Shown here one piece after another: positions 26,090 through 33,902 of a stretch of 64,000 bases of DNA. Each line of letters begins with the position of its first letter. The stretch's first letter is position 1. The translations under genes and the position numbers were made by a program. Origin of the DNA: Desulfofustis limnaeus (GTDB lineage: Bacteria > Desulfobacterota > Desulfobulbia > Desulfobulbales > Desulfocapsaceae); NCBI RefSeq assembly GCF_023169885.1, contig NZ_AP025516.1, forward strand, positions 558,001 to 622,000, given 5' to 3'. The notes under the pieces were generated by a model, which saw only the letters and a program-made list of their open reading frames with translations, was not told where the DNA came from and did no database searches.

Positions 26090-27325
26090 GTGGCTATTGT
26101 AGAGGAAAGAATTAAAAAGAACCTGGAAGACCTGGCTCTCTTCACGTCTACGCCGGGAAACGGTACAACCCGTTTACCCTTCACCCCTGAAGCAAGGGGT
26201 GCGGTCGAATATCTCCGCAAAGAGTTGCGCGACGCCGGCATGACGGTGCGAGAAGATGCGGCCGGAAACATCATCGGCAGGTACCCCGGCAGTCGTCCGG
26301 ATGCCCCTGTCCTGATGATCGCCTCCCATTTCGACTCGGTCAAGAACGGCGGCAATTTTGATGGAATAGCGGGGGTGATCGCAGGGATTGAACTCGTTCG
26401 GCATTTCCGGGAAGAAGGTATCGTATTACAGCATCCCATTGAAATCGTTGGAACCAATGACGAGGAGGGGCTGCGCTTTGGCACGGGATATTTCGGAACC
26501 AGAGCCATGGCGGGTGAAATTGGTATTCCCTACCTTAGGTCAATGAAGGATATGGATGGCATATCCATCCACGACGCTATGCTCGCCTATGGGTTGGACC
26601 CGCAGGGGATCTCCACCGCCGAACGTGATCTCGCCGGAGAAATAGCGGCGTTTATAGAGATACACATTGAACAGGGACCCGTATTGTACAACACCGGCGT
26701 GGAAATCGGTTTGGTCGAAGGTATTGTCGGCCTGAAGCGTTTCCGAGTTACGGTGCAGGGCCAGGCCGATCATGCCGGGACCACGCCCATGGACATGAGA
26801 ATCGATGCGATGGATTGTGCCGCCAAGGTGATCGCCAAGATTTCCGACTGGGCTGTGGACGCGGGCGGCAATGCCGTGGCTACCGTCGGCTCTCTGGAAG
26901 TGTTCCCCAACGCCATAAATATAGTTGCCGAAAAGGTGATATTTTCAGTGGATATCAGGTCCATTGATGAAACCGCCATCATCTCGATTTGTGAACGAAT
27001 CAAAAAGGAGCTTGCCGTCACGTGCCGTGCGAAAGGGGCCTCGTTCTCGGTCGAGGAGACGCTCAATGTCCTGCCGGTTCGTCTTGATGAACGCATCCTC
27101 TCGCAGTTTGAAAAAAGCAGTCGGGAACTGGGCTATTCCTCGTTGAGGATGATAAGCGGGGCCGGCCACGATACGCTTCCCATGGCCACTAAACTTCCTT
27201 CCGCCTTGCTCTTCGTGCCCAGCAGGAAAGGGAGAAGCCATTGCCAGGAGGAGTGGACGGACTATGGCGATCTTGTCAAAGCGATCGAGGTGCTTTCTGC
27301 AATGTTGAAAACCAATGACTACTAA
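26090..27325 (+). CDS. allC: Allantoate amidohydrolase (M20-family Zn hydrolase)
   Basis: 411-residue di-metal hydrolase of the M20 / N-carbamoyl amino acid hydrolase family, which converts allantoate to (S)-ureidoglycine plus CO2 and NH3. Metal-ligand motifs: IASHFDSVKNGGNFDGIAGV, TNDEEGLRFG, FIEIHIEQGPVL, and the late SGAGHDTLPMA and SRKGRSHCQEE blocks. It begins with GTG at 26090. Hydantoin-derived carbamoyl amino acid hydrolases are close relatives; the allantoinase and AllE neighbours decide the call. Confidence 0.85.
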   Translation: MAIVEERIKKNLEDLALFTSTPGNGTTRLPFTPEARGAVEYLRKELRDAGMTVREDAAGNIIGRYPGSRPDAPVLMIASHFDSVKNGGNFDGIAGVIAGIELVRHFREEGIVLQHPIEIVGTNDEEGLRFGTGYFGTRAMAGEIGIPYLRSMKDMDGISIHDAMLAYGLDPQGISTAERDLAGEIAAFIEIHIEQGPVLYNTGVEIGLVEGIVGLKRFRVTVQGQADHAGTTPMDMRIDAMDCAAKVIAKISDWAVDAGGNAVATVGSLEVFPNAINIVAEKVIFSVDIRSIDETAIISICERIKKELAVTCRAKGASFSVEETLNVLPVRLDERILSQFEKSSRELGYSSLRMISGAGHDTLPMATKLPSALLFVPSRKGRSHCQEEWTDYGDLVKAIEVLSAMLKTNDY

Positions 27326-27343
27326 AAGTGATGGTGTAGAAGA

Positions 27344-27709
27344 ATGATTAGGAAAGCCAGTGAAATGAGGGTGGAGTCGCTGCCGAACCTCAAGGACGGA
27401 AACAAGACCGTTAAGGTCATCAATTTCATTGAGGGCGAAGAGGCTGAAAATCTCGGGAGATTGTTTGGCATCAGTATCATCCCCGAGGGCGGGTCCATTG
27501 GGTATCATCAGCATGTGGGAGATTTTGAAATCTACTACATCTTGCACGGCAAAGCTTTGGTGAACGACAATGGTGCCGAGGCGGTCTTAACCGTTGGCGA
27601 CATGATGAAGTGTGACGAAGGCGGGTTCCACTCAATCGAAAATATAGGTGATTGCGAGTTGCGATATGTGGCGTTGATCTTGAACTCGCAATCGAAAATG
27701 AGCTGCTAG
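27344..27709 (+). CDS. Small cupin-domain protein of the ureide operon
   Basis: 121 residues forming one cupin barrel: motif 1 GYHQHVGDFEIYYILHGKAL and motif 2 GDMMKCDEGGFHSIEN. It is not a clear match to ureidoglycolate lyase AllA, which is longer, but it occupies the place where an enzyme acting on ureidoglycine or ureidoglycolate would be expected. It lies 18 bp after allC. The reaction is unknown. Confidence 0.75.
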   Translation: MIRKASEMRVESLPNLKDGNKTVKVINFIEGEEAENLGRLFGISIIPEGGSIGYHQHVGDFEIYYILHGKALVNDNGAEAVLTVGDMMKCDEGGFHSIENIGDCELRYVALILNSQSKMSC

Positions 27710-27761
27710 GCCTCCTTGGCTGGGCTGCTCGTCATCTCGTTAGGTATGGTATGGAGAGATC

Positions 27762-28526
27762 ATGGGTTATCCAAGCGATATTTTGACAACAAGGGCAGTA
27801 GTAGAACCCGGTAGGTATGCCGTCATTCCTCCGGAAGGGCTGGTCAACAACGTTATCCCGGGGATAGAAGGGTGCAGGATCAGTATCGTTGCCTCTCCCA
27901 AAATGGGAGCAAGCTTTGTGCAATATGTCATCACCGCTGATCCAAACGGAAAGACGACCCGAACGTTTGCGCAAGAGCCAGGCGTCGAATCCTTCTTTTA
28001 TTGCATAGAAGGCGCTGGCCACGTGAGCGTCGGAGGCAAAAGCGTGCCGCTATCAGGCGGAGCATACGCATATGCGCCGGCTGGAGTCGGGCTTGACTTT
28101 GCCAATACCGGAACGACACCGCTGAAAATCCTTCTCTACAAGCAACGCTATATCCCCGTTGAGGGACATGAGGCGCGGGTGGTGTTCGGCACTGTCAACG
28201 AGATCGAATTTGCCATCTATGACGGCATGGAAAACGTCCTGATCAAGGACCTTCTTCCCACCGACCTCGGGTTTGATATGAATATACATATACTCTCCTT
28301 TAAGCCCGGTGGCTGTCATCCATTCGTGGAAACCCACGTCCAGGAGCACGGGGCCTATATCCTGGAGGGGGAGGGCGCCTATCTGCTCGGTAATGATTGG
28401 CGGATGATCAAAAAAGGGGATTTCGTCTGGTTTGGCCCCTTTGTGCAGCAAGGCTCCTATGGGGTCGGCCGAAGCAATTTTACCTATATTTACTCAAAGG
28501 ACTGTAATAGAGACGTCAGTATCTAA
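27762..28526 (+). CDS. allE: (S)-ureidoglycine aminohydrolase
   Basis: Bicupin Mn enzyme of 254 residues that releases ammonia from (S)-ureidoglycine to give ureidoglycolate. The first barrel spans about 40-125, the second about 160-245, with GGCHPFVETHVQEHGAYILEG holding the metal ligands. The start sequence GYPSDILTTRAVV is typical of YlbA/AllE proteins. It is the last gene of the operon. No ureidoglycolate lyase or dehydrogenase follows, so the pathway must continue elsewhere. Confidence 0.88.
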   Translation: MGYPSDILTTRAVVEPGRYAVIPPEGLVNNVIPGIEGCRISIVASPKMGASFVQYVITADPNGKTTRTFAQEPGVESFFYCIEGAGHVSVGGKSVPLSGGAYAYAPAGVGLDFANTGTTPLKILLYKQRYIPVEGHEARVVFGTVNEIEFAIYDGMENVLIKDLLPTDLGFDMNIHILSFKPGGCHPFVETHVQEHGAYILEGEGAYLLGNDWRMIKKGDFVWFGPFVQQGSYGVGRSNFTYIYSKDCNRDVSI

Positions 28527-28548
28527 CCCCAATACTCTTCAGTTCGGG

Positions 28549-28570
28549 CCGGCAGACAACAAACTGCCGG
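28549..28570. other. Short hairpin after allE
   Basis: CCGGCAG (28549-28555) pairs with CTGCCGG (28564-28570) across an 8-base loop, 22 bp after the allE stop. There is no T run behind it, so it is at most a weak terminator or 3'-end stabiliser of the ureide message. Confidence 0.4.
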
Positions 28571-28747
28571 TCTGGATTGTATGAGCTGTTGAGCCTAACA
28601 GGTAGTTGATGTTGTAACGGTCAGGTAGTACTTGAAAAAATTGGAGCGGCACGGTAAAAGAAGCGGCGTCATCTAAGCTGAACAGATGAACAAACCGGTG
28701 TGGGAAAACCATCGTCAACCCTTCCAACCACCCGGAATCATTATAAA

Positions 28748-28823
28748 GCCCTCGTAGCTCAGGGGATAGAGCACAGGATTCCTAATCCTGGTGTCGCAGG
28801 TTCGATTCCTGCCGGGGGCACCA
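28748..28823 (+). tRNA. tRNA-Arg (anticodon CCT)
   Basis: Complete cloverleaf of 73 bases plus encoded CCA (28821-28823). Acceptor GCCCTCG pairs with CGGGGGC (one T-G pair). The D arm is AGCTCAGGGGATAGAGC, the anticodon stem CAGGA/TCCTG with loop TTCCTAA reading CCT, and the T arm GCAGGTTCGATTCCTGC. CCT reads AGG arginine codons. A hairpin-rich repeat element begins 13 bp downstream. Confidence 0.95.
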
Positions 28824-28836
28824 ACGATTTAAATTT

Positions 28837-29101
28837 GGTTCATCCGACTCAAGCTTACATCTCTGCAACCGGGGAGGCGGAGGGTATCGCTGGAAAACGG
28901 TTCGCGGAGGCCCGTCGGCGCGCCACAGCAGGCCCGAAGGGTTGCGGACAGGACGTCCGCAACTGACAGCAGGCCATGGAGGGCCTGTCTGTCAGCCGTG
29001 GCGTGGCGGCGATGGGGACGAAGAGCAGCGTTTGGAAGCGATGCCTTTCGCCGGGTTCTTTGCCGGTAACTCAAAAAAAGTACGCTCAATCCGGATGAAC
29101 C
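28837..29101. repeat. Hairpin-rich element bounded by 10-bp inverted repeats (MITE-like)
   Basis: About 265 bp starting 13 bp after the tRNA. The ends are GGTTCATCCG (28837-28846) and CGGATGAACC (29092-29101). Inside are two strong hairpins, GTTGCGGAC/GTCCGCAAC with a 5-base loop and CTGACAG..AGGCC/GGCCT..CTGTCAG, both between about 28935 and 29000. The last 96 bp (29006-29101) are a second copy of the dispersed repeat at 16553-16648. No gene is credible here. It could be a non-autonomous mobile element or a structured RNA. Confidence 0.65.
29006..29101 (+). repeat. Dispersed repeat, copy 2
   Basis: Matches 16553-16648 closely at both ends (GAGCAGCGTTTGGAAGCG and AAAGTACGCTCAA..CCGGATGAACC) and less in the middle. 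It forms the right end of the 265-bp inverted-repeat element next to tRNA-Arg. Both copies are in the same orientation in the window. Confidence 0.7.
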
Positions 29102-29355
29102 TTAAATTTGGTATCAATTTGGAGTGATGACTGGCGCTCTTCCTACTCTGGTTCCTGCCAGGTACCACCACCTCATTTCTGGTGTGAACTTTGCTCTTTT
29201 GAGATAAAAAGGCCTCCTTTTTTCAGCCTCAGCGGTTAGTATGCAGAGCGTGCCATGGGAGGAAGGCTGTTCCTGCTGGAAGCGCGTCGCCTTTTCTTTT
29301 GGCAGCAGGAACAACCGTTGGAATACCTGAATTGCGAGGGATTCTGGAGGAGTTC
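29102..29355. other. Spacer before the cysteine-cluster gene, with hairpins
   Basis: Contains AAAAAGG/CCTTTTT around 29205-29222, a weak terminator-like structure, and a larger inverted repeat: GG.TGTTCCTGCTG near 29260-29280 with CAGCAGGAACAACC near 29304-29318. The second lies just upstream of the cysteine-cluster gene and could affect its expression. No gene seen. Confidence 0.4.
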
Positions 29356-29832
29356 ATGAGCGACAACCTCTCTCGAGAAGCAGTTCAGCAAGACGTTGCC
29401 AGGAAGGGGGGCGGCGAGGAGGCTTCGTCGCCGCCGTGCTTGGCGCGCAGTCGCAGCTACTGCAATTTCTGCGTGGGGTACTGCTGCTATCGCTTGCCCG
29501 GGGCCACACTCTATCTTGACTCCCTCGATATCAACCGGATCGCCCGTCATCTCGGAATCTCCGACGGGGTGGTTCGGATGCGGTATCTGGAGGGAAAGAA
29601 CACCTTCAAGGTCAATACTGACGGATCCTGCATCTTTCTCAGCCACGACAGGATTCGGTCCCGATGCACCATCCATGCCGCTCGGCCCCGGCAGTGCCGA
29701 GAATTTCCCTACGATCAGCCGTTCCCGTATCTGGAACGTGAAGATCTCTTGGTGGCCATCTTGCCCAAGATTGAACAGTGGTTGGCCAAACCCTTCGAGG
29801 TATCTCACCACGTGGCGCGGGATTCGGCCTGA
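29356..29832 (+). CDS. YkgJ-type cysteine-cluster protein
   Basis: 158 residues. The zinc/iron-chelating cluster is CNFCVGYCCYRL near the N-terminus, then GSCIFL, and SRCTIHAARPRQCREFP, the standard YkgJ/CxxCxxCC pattern. Function of the family is not established; a metal-binding or flagellin-modifying role has been suggested for relatives. ATG 29356 follows GGAGG by 5 bases. The open frame extends to 29299 but that part is not conserved in type. Confidence 0.8.
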   Translation: MSDNLSREAVQQDVARKGGGEEASSPPCLARSRSYCNFCVGYCCYRLPGATLYLDSLDINRIARHLGISDGVVRMRYLEGKNTFKVNTDGSCIFLSHDRIRSRCTIHAARPRQCREFPYDQPFPYLEREDLLVAILPKIEQWLAKPFEVSHHVARDSA

Positions 29833-29900
29833 CCGGCTTCTCTGGCCGTGGTGGCGGCGGTGGGCCGGGTCGGAAAAGGGGAAAGTACGGTATGAGTCGC

Positions 29901-30584
29901 TCACTCCTTGAGGGTGATTTGGAGGTTTCCTTCCTGCACCTGAATGGCTGCCACGCCGGCGGCAAACGATCGCCAGAAACCGGGTTCGGAGCCGAATACC
30001 TTGACCAGGTCCAGGTTTTTCAGGTTCCCCAGCCAGGCGTTGGGCAGCGGCACACCCATAATGGAAACGCCGCGCAGGACGAATACCGGCATGTTTTCCC
30101 GGAAGTCCACCTCGGCACCTGCTCTTACTTTCAGAATTTTTCCGCCGAGAAGAGGAAAGTCCGGGTCCATGGGGATGAGCATCTTGATGCTCACCAGGTT
30201 ATCGGCGAAGTCAATGGCCATCTTGTCGGCCAAATCGGTGTTTTTCGCGACCATGGCGTTGATCTCACGCTCGGTCAGCTTGATTTCCCTGGATGCTCCT
30301 TCTTCGTTATAGGGCTCGGGTTCCATGGTCGGCACGGGCGACGGTGTTCCGTTCACTTGCTCGGTGGCAGGAGTTGAGGGCGTGCCGATTCGATCGAATT
30401 GTGCCAGTTTGAGTTCAAGTTGCTTTTCTTCGGTTGGACTGAGCACTACCGGCTTGAACGGCGATGGAAAGAGCCAAGCTTTGGCGATAAGAAGGGTCAC
30501 CACCATGGTTATCAGCATGGCGGCAACGACAATGCCGATAATCTGGAGCCCGGAGAGGGCTGTACGCTGCGGTTGCTGTTCCAT
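29901..30584 (-). CDS. Unknown membrane-anchored protein with exported domain
   Basis: 227 residues: a short cytoplasmic N-terminus, one membrane helix (about 13-40: LQIIGIVVAAMLITMVVTLL), a Pro/Thr-rich linker and a C-terminal domain of about 130 residues (KLTEREINAMVAKNTDLADK, then PMDPDFPLLGGKILKV and FVLRGVSIMGVPLPNAWLG). The layout recalls YpmS/DUF2140-type proteins, but I do not claim the family. ATG 30584 follows AGGAA by 7 bases and was preferred to TTG 30599. Confidence 0.65.
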   Translation of the reverse strand: MEQQPQRTALSGLQIIGIVVAAMLITMVVTLLIAKAWLFPSPFKPVVLSPTEEKQLELKLAQFDRIGTPSTPATEQVNGTPSPVPTMEPEPYNEEGASREIKLTEREINAMVAKNTDLADKMAIDFADNLVSIKMLIPMDPDFPLLGGKILKVRAGAEVDFRENMPVFVLRGVSIMGVPLPNAWLGNLKNLDLVKVFGSEPGFWRSFAAGVAAIQVQEGNLQITLKE

Positions 30585-30892
30585 GCGAGTGTTCCTCAAT
30601 CGTGAATGGATTCTTCATTTCTCTATACGAAGCCGGTGCCAGTCTGTCAAATAGCAAACAGGCCTGAGAAGAAGGGGCGATCACCGGTCGCACCCGGTGC
30701 CGGTTTATTTCTCGTCGTTTCGTTGTTACGATGTAGGAGTGGTGGCAAAGGGCCGTGAGCTAGTGCGTCGGAGCCTGGCATCTGTTTCACCATCTTTCCT
30801 GCTCCGGCTTTCCTTGTCCCACATGGCCAGTGGTATGACGCTATGGTTGGAGGATGCCGGCGATCGACCGACCTTTCTAGTGGAGGAACGCC
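30585..30892. other. Divergent intergenic region
   Basis: About 310 bp between the leftward membrane protein gene and a small rightward gene. I see no credible gene, repeat or strong terminator. It should hold two promoters but no box is clear. Confidence 0.4.
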
Positions 30893-31180
30893 ATGAGCGA
30901 TCTGCAGCTCTACAAACGACAGGTGGAAAATAATCTGAAACAGTGGCAGAAAGACCTACTCTCATTTCGCATTCTGGCGGAAGAGGCAGAGCCTGACGAA
31001 CAGATTAAACACTATCAGGTGATCGAAGAAATCGTCGCTAAGGAAGATGCCGTCAAAGAAAAGCTGGCGCAAATGGATCAGAGCGGTGCTGTCGCCGAAG
31101 AATCGTTGCAGGAAGAGCTCGAAGCCCTGCAAAACGATGTGCAGAAGGCCATCGATGCCGCCAGAGTAGTCATCAACTGA
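30893..31180 (+). CDS. Small charged helical protein of unknown function
   Basis: 95 residues, rich in Glu, Gln, Lys and Asp with heptad-like hydrophobic spacing (YKRQVENNLKQWQKDLLSF, EEIVAKEDAVKEKLAQMD), so probably a coiled coil. No cysteine, signal peptide or membrane segment. ATG 30893 has TGGAGGAA about 6 bases upstream, which supports real translation. Function unknown. Confidence 0.65.
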   Translation: MSDLQLYKRQVENNLKQWQKDLLSFRILAEEAEPDEQIKHYQVIEEIVAKEDAVKEKLAQMDQSGAVAEESLQEELEALQNDVQKAIDAARVVIN

Positions 31181-31333
31181 GTGGAGTCGGATAATTCCTG
31201 GAGCGCTGTCTCGTCTTTCTTGTTTGACACCGTTGCTTCAAGTATTCTGAATGCGTACGTCGTTGAGCTTGGTAACCACGGATGAACCGGTTATCCTGCC
31301 GAAGATCGTCTGGTTGGACGGAAGGGGGTGTGT

Positions 31334-32335
31334 ATGGCGGCTAAGTGGGATACAGGCAGTCTTATCGGTACGTCGAGTGCGTACTGGCGCGGCTGCACCC
31401 TGCAAGCCGGGGTACGACTGGGGGTATTTACGGTGTTGGGGGCCCGCTCCCTATCGACGGCGGAAGTGGCCGCGGCTATCGGTGCCGATCACCGGTCTAC
31501 CGGATACCTGCTTGATGCCCTGGCCGGGATGGAGCTCCTGCTGAAATCGGGGGACCGCTACTCCAATTCCGAGGCCGCAGCGACATTGCTCGATGAACAC
31601 AAACCCGGCTATATTGGCCACATCATCCTCCATCACCATCACCTGGTGGACGGCTGGGCCCAGCTCGATGTGGCGGTGCGCAGCGGCGGTCCGGTGGAAC
31701 AGCGCTCTTATGGAGCCGAAGCGGAGAGGCGCAGCTTTCTGCTCGGCATGTTCAACCTGGCCAGCGGCGTGGCGCCGCTGATGGTGGAAGCCATCAGCCT
31801 TGCCGGACGAAAGCGGCTGCTCGACCTGGGCGGTGGGCCGGGTACCTATGCCATCCATTTCTGCCGAGCGAATCCGTACCTGCAGGCGGTGGTGTTTGAT
31901 CGACCCACCACCGAGCCGTTCATGAAGCGCACGGTTGCTTCGTTCGGTCTCAGCGATCGGATCACTTTTGCTGGTGGCGATTTCAACCATGATTCCCTGG
32001 CCGGTGGCCCTTACGATGTGGCCTGGCTGTCGCATGTTCTTCATTCCAACGGCCCCGAGCAGTGTATGGAGCTGGTCCGCAGAACCGCAGAGGTGCTGGA
32101 GCCGGGCGGCTTGATCCTGATCCACGATTTTATTTTGGACGATACCCGGGACAAACCCGAATTCGCCACGCTGTTTTCCTTGAACATGTTGATCAATACG
32201 GCACAGGGCAGAACCTACTGCCGGGCCGAGATCACCGCTATGCTTGAGGCAGCCGGCTTTTCAGCGCCGCACTGTATTGATCCGAAAACACCGAATCAGT
32301 CGCTGGTGATTGCGGCAATTAAAGGTGATACGTAG
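31334..32335 (+). CDS. SAM-dependent O-methyltransferase (winged-helix type)
   Basis: 333 residues. The N-terminal dimerisation/winged-helix domain (about 10-95) resembles acetylserotonin/caffeate O-methyltransferases. The SAM-binding motif LLDLGGGPGTYAIHF is followed by the acidic VVFDRP strand end. SHVLHSNG and ILIHDFILDD occupy the catalytic region. ATG 31334 was preferred over GTG 31328. Relatives act on small aromatic or quinone-like substrates; the substrate here is unknown. Confidence 0.82.
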   Translation: MAAKWDTGSLIGTSSAYWRGCTLQAGVRLGVFTVLGARSLSTAEVAAAIGADHRSTGYLLDALAGMELLLKSGDRYSNSEAAATLLDEHKPGYIGHIILHHHHLVDGWAQLDVAVRSGGPVEQRSYGAEAERRSFLLGMFNLASGVAPLMVEAISLAGRKRLLDLGGGPGTYAIHFCRANPYLQAVVFDRPTTEPFMKRTVASFGLSDRITFAGGDFNHDSLAGGPYDVAWLSHVLHSNGPEQCMELVRRTAEVLEPGGLILIHDFILDDTRDKPEFATLFSLNMLINTAQGRTYCRAEITAMLEAAGFSAPHCIDPKTPNQSLVIAAIKGDT

Positions 32336-32383
32336 CAGGTATCGTTACGACCAAGGACAACCGATACTGAGGGAGAAAGCGGC

Positions 32384-32905
32384 GTGACCATTTGTAATTG
32401 CAAGAAAAAGGGAGCGATGCATGTCATTTGGGGGGGCGTAGCGGTCCTGATGGTGTGTCTGCTGGTCTCGGTATTGCTGATCGGCTGTGCGGGCAAACCG
32501 GAAAAAAGTTATCTGATGGACGGCCGCCAGTTGCAATGGGACGATATGAATCGGGACCAGCGCAAACGTCACATGCGTCAGGAGGTGGTGCCGCTGGCCC
32601 AAGCGATCTTTCAATCCTGGCGCCCGGAACGGTTCAGCACGGTCAGTTGCTTCCTGTGCCATGGTGAAGGTGCGGGGATTGACGATTTTCACATGCCGAC
32701 CGAGCATCTGCCGCGGCTCAGCGGCGAACTCTTCCTCAGCTCCGAGTTTCGCAATCATCCGGACACGACCCGGCTCAAACTGGATCGATTGGTGCCGGGG
32801 ATGGCTGAAATTCTCGGGAAAAGACAATTCAGCCTGATCACCCGACGCGGCTTTGGTTGCTATTCGTGTCACGTGGGACCCGCCGGGCCGCAGTTCGGCA
32901 ATTGA
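32384..32905 (+). CDS. Di-haem c-type cytochrome lipoprotein
   Basis: 173 residues. The lipobox LLIGC (Cys35) after a hydrophobic signal predicts lipid anchoring. Two haem-binding CxxCH motifs are visible: CFLCH (89-93) and CYSCH (159-163), each followed by Gly-rich sequence (HGEGAG and HVGPAG). The domain between is not a classical cytochrome c fold that I recognise. GTG 32384 has GGGAG upstream; ATG 32417 is an alternative that would still keep the lipobox. It is probably cotranscribed with the methyltransferase 48 bp upstream. Confidence 0.75.
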   Translation: MTICNCKKKGAMHVIWGGVAVLMVCLLVSVLLIGCAGKPEKSYLMDGRQLQWDDMNRDQRKRHMRQEVVPLAQAIFQSWRPERFSTVSCFLCHGEGAGIDDFHMPTEHLPRLSGELFLSSEFRNHPDTTRLKLDRLVPGMAEILGKRQFSLITRRGFGCYSCHVGPAGPQFGN

Positions 32906-32956
32906 GCCGGCATTGTGCGGCTTGGCTGCCCAGTTCAATTGCGGAGGTGGAGGGTG

Positions 32957-33742
32957 TTACGGATGCCGGAAGAATAGTTCGAAGAGGGTCAGGGCGATCT
33001 CCACGATGATGAGTATGGCGATGTACCATTCCACCCGCAAGCTGCGGCGGGCATGCAGCAAGCCCAAGGAGGTCTGGGCGGTGCGGGAGATCAGATCGAT
33101 CTTGCGAACCAGGGCCCGCTCCCGCTCCCGCAACTCAAATTCGTCCTCGAGCATCAGGTAAAACCCCTCCAACTCCGAGTGTTCCCAGAGCAGGTCGGGT
33201 TTTTCGGTGAGTTCCGCCCGCCCGACCATGTCGTGTTCGGTGACCAGTGCCGAGCCGATGGTCCTCAGCAGATGACCGCCGCCGCGCGGATGACGGTTTC
33301 GGGCCAGTTTTTCAACCAGTGGCTCAATGTGCTCAAAACTTCGTTTGATTCTCGTCTCGTAACTGGCCAATAGCACTGAACGAGCCAGGACCTCGACGAG
33401 GACCTGCAAGCGAGGTACGGAAGCGTCACGCAGGGTGATCCGATCTCCCAACACCCGCTCTTCCTGGCTCGGGTTGACCGAGACGTCAATCTGTTCCTCT
33501 TCCCCGTTGTCGATTTTTTCTTCCAGATAGCTCGCCAAGGTAACATTGATGAGATGCTGCTGTTCCAGCGATGGAACATTGACAAAAACAACGATGCCAT
33601 AGCGAAATAATGCAACGTAGCCCTGACCCTGAGGAACCATGGTCGGAGAGACAGACAGCGCCGCGTCGGAAGGAAAGCCGCGCAGCAGAATTCGCCGTGC
33701 CACCTGGACGGCGCGAATGGCAAAGGTGACGGGAAGCTGCAT
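32957..33742 (-). CDS. RMD1/DUF155-family protein
   Basis: 261 residues resembling the RMD1/YagE (DUF155) family, whose eukaryotic members are mitochondrial. Core: GYVALFRYGIVVFVNV, then YETRIKRSFEHIEPL, EKPDLLWEHSELEGFYLMLEDEFELRERERAL, and a C-terminal membrane helix (YIAILIIVEIALTLFELFF), the typical tail anchor. Bacterial function is not established. It converges with the di-haem lipoprotein gene. Confidence 0.8.
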   Translation of the reverse strand: MQLPVTFAIRAVQVARRILLRGFPSDAALSVSPTMVPQGQGYVALFRYGIVVFVNVPSLEQQHLINVTLASYLEEKIDNGEEEQIDVSVNPSQEERVLGDRITLRDASVPRLQVLVEVLARSVLLASYETRIKRSFEHIEPLVEKLARNRHPRGGGHLLRTIGSALVTEHDMVGRAELTEKPDLLWEHSELEGFYLMLEDEFELRERERALVRKIDLISRTAQTSLGLLHARRSLRVEWYIAILIIVEIALTLFELFFRHP

Positions 33743-33858
33743 GGGACAGAATCCTAAGCATGGTTCTTGACCGTGGGTGCCTCAAGGTCGTACCAGCTGT
33801 CATCTTCTAATCATAGCTCGTCCCTGGTGGATTGACAATCGGCTTCTGTCTCTGAGAA

Positions 33859-33887
33859 CTCCCTGGAAAATCCAGACTTCCAGGGAG
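33859..33887 (-). terminator. Stem-loop at the end of the sigma/TPR operon
   Basis: Perfect 10-base stem CTCCCTGGAA / TTCCAGGGAG (33859-33868 and 33878-33887) with a 9-base loop, 16 bp beyond the stop of the leftward Gly-rich gene. On the minus strand it is followed only by a weak TTCT stretch, so termination may be partial. Confidence 0.5.
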
Positions 33888-33902
33888 CTCCAGGTTCCGT
33901 CA

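Noticed and set aside
28700-28966. Short open frame through the tRNA
   Set aside because: It overlaps tRNA-Arg on the same strand and the hairpin element; coding is not credible.
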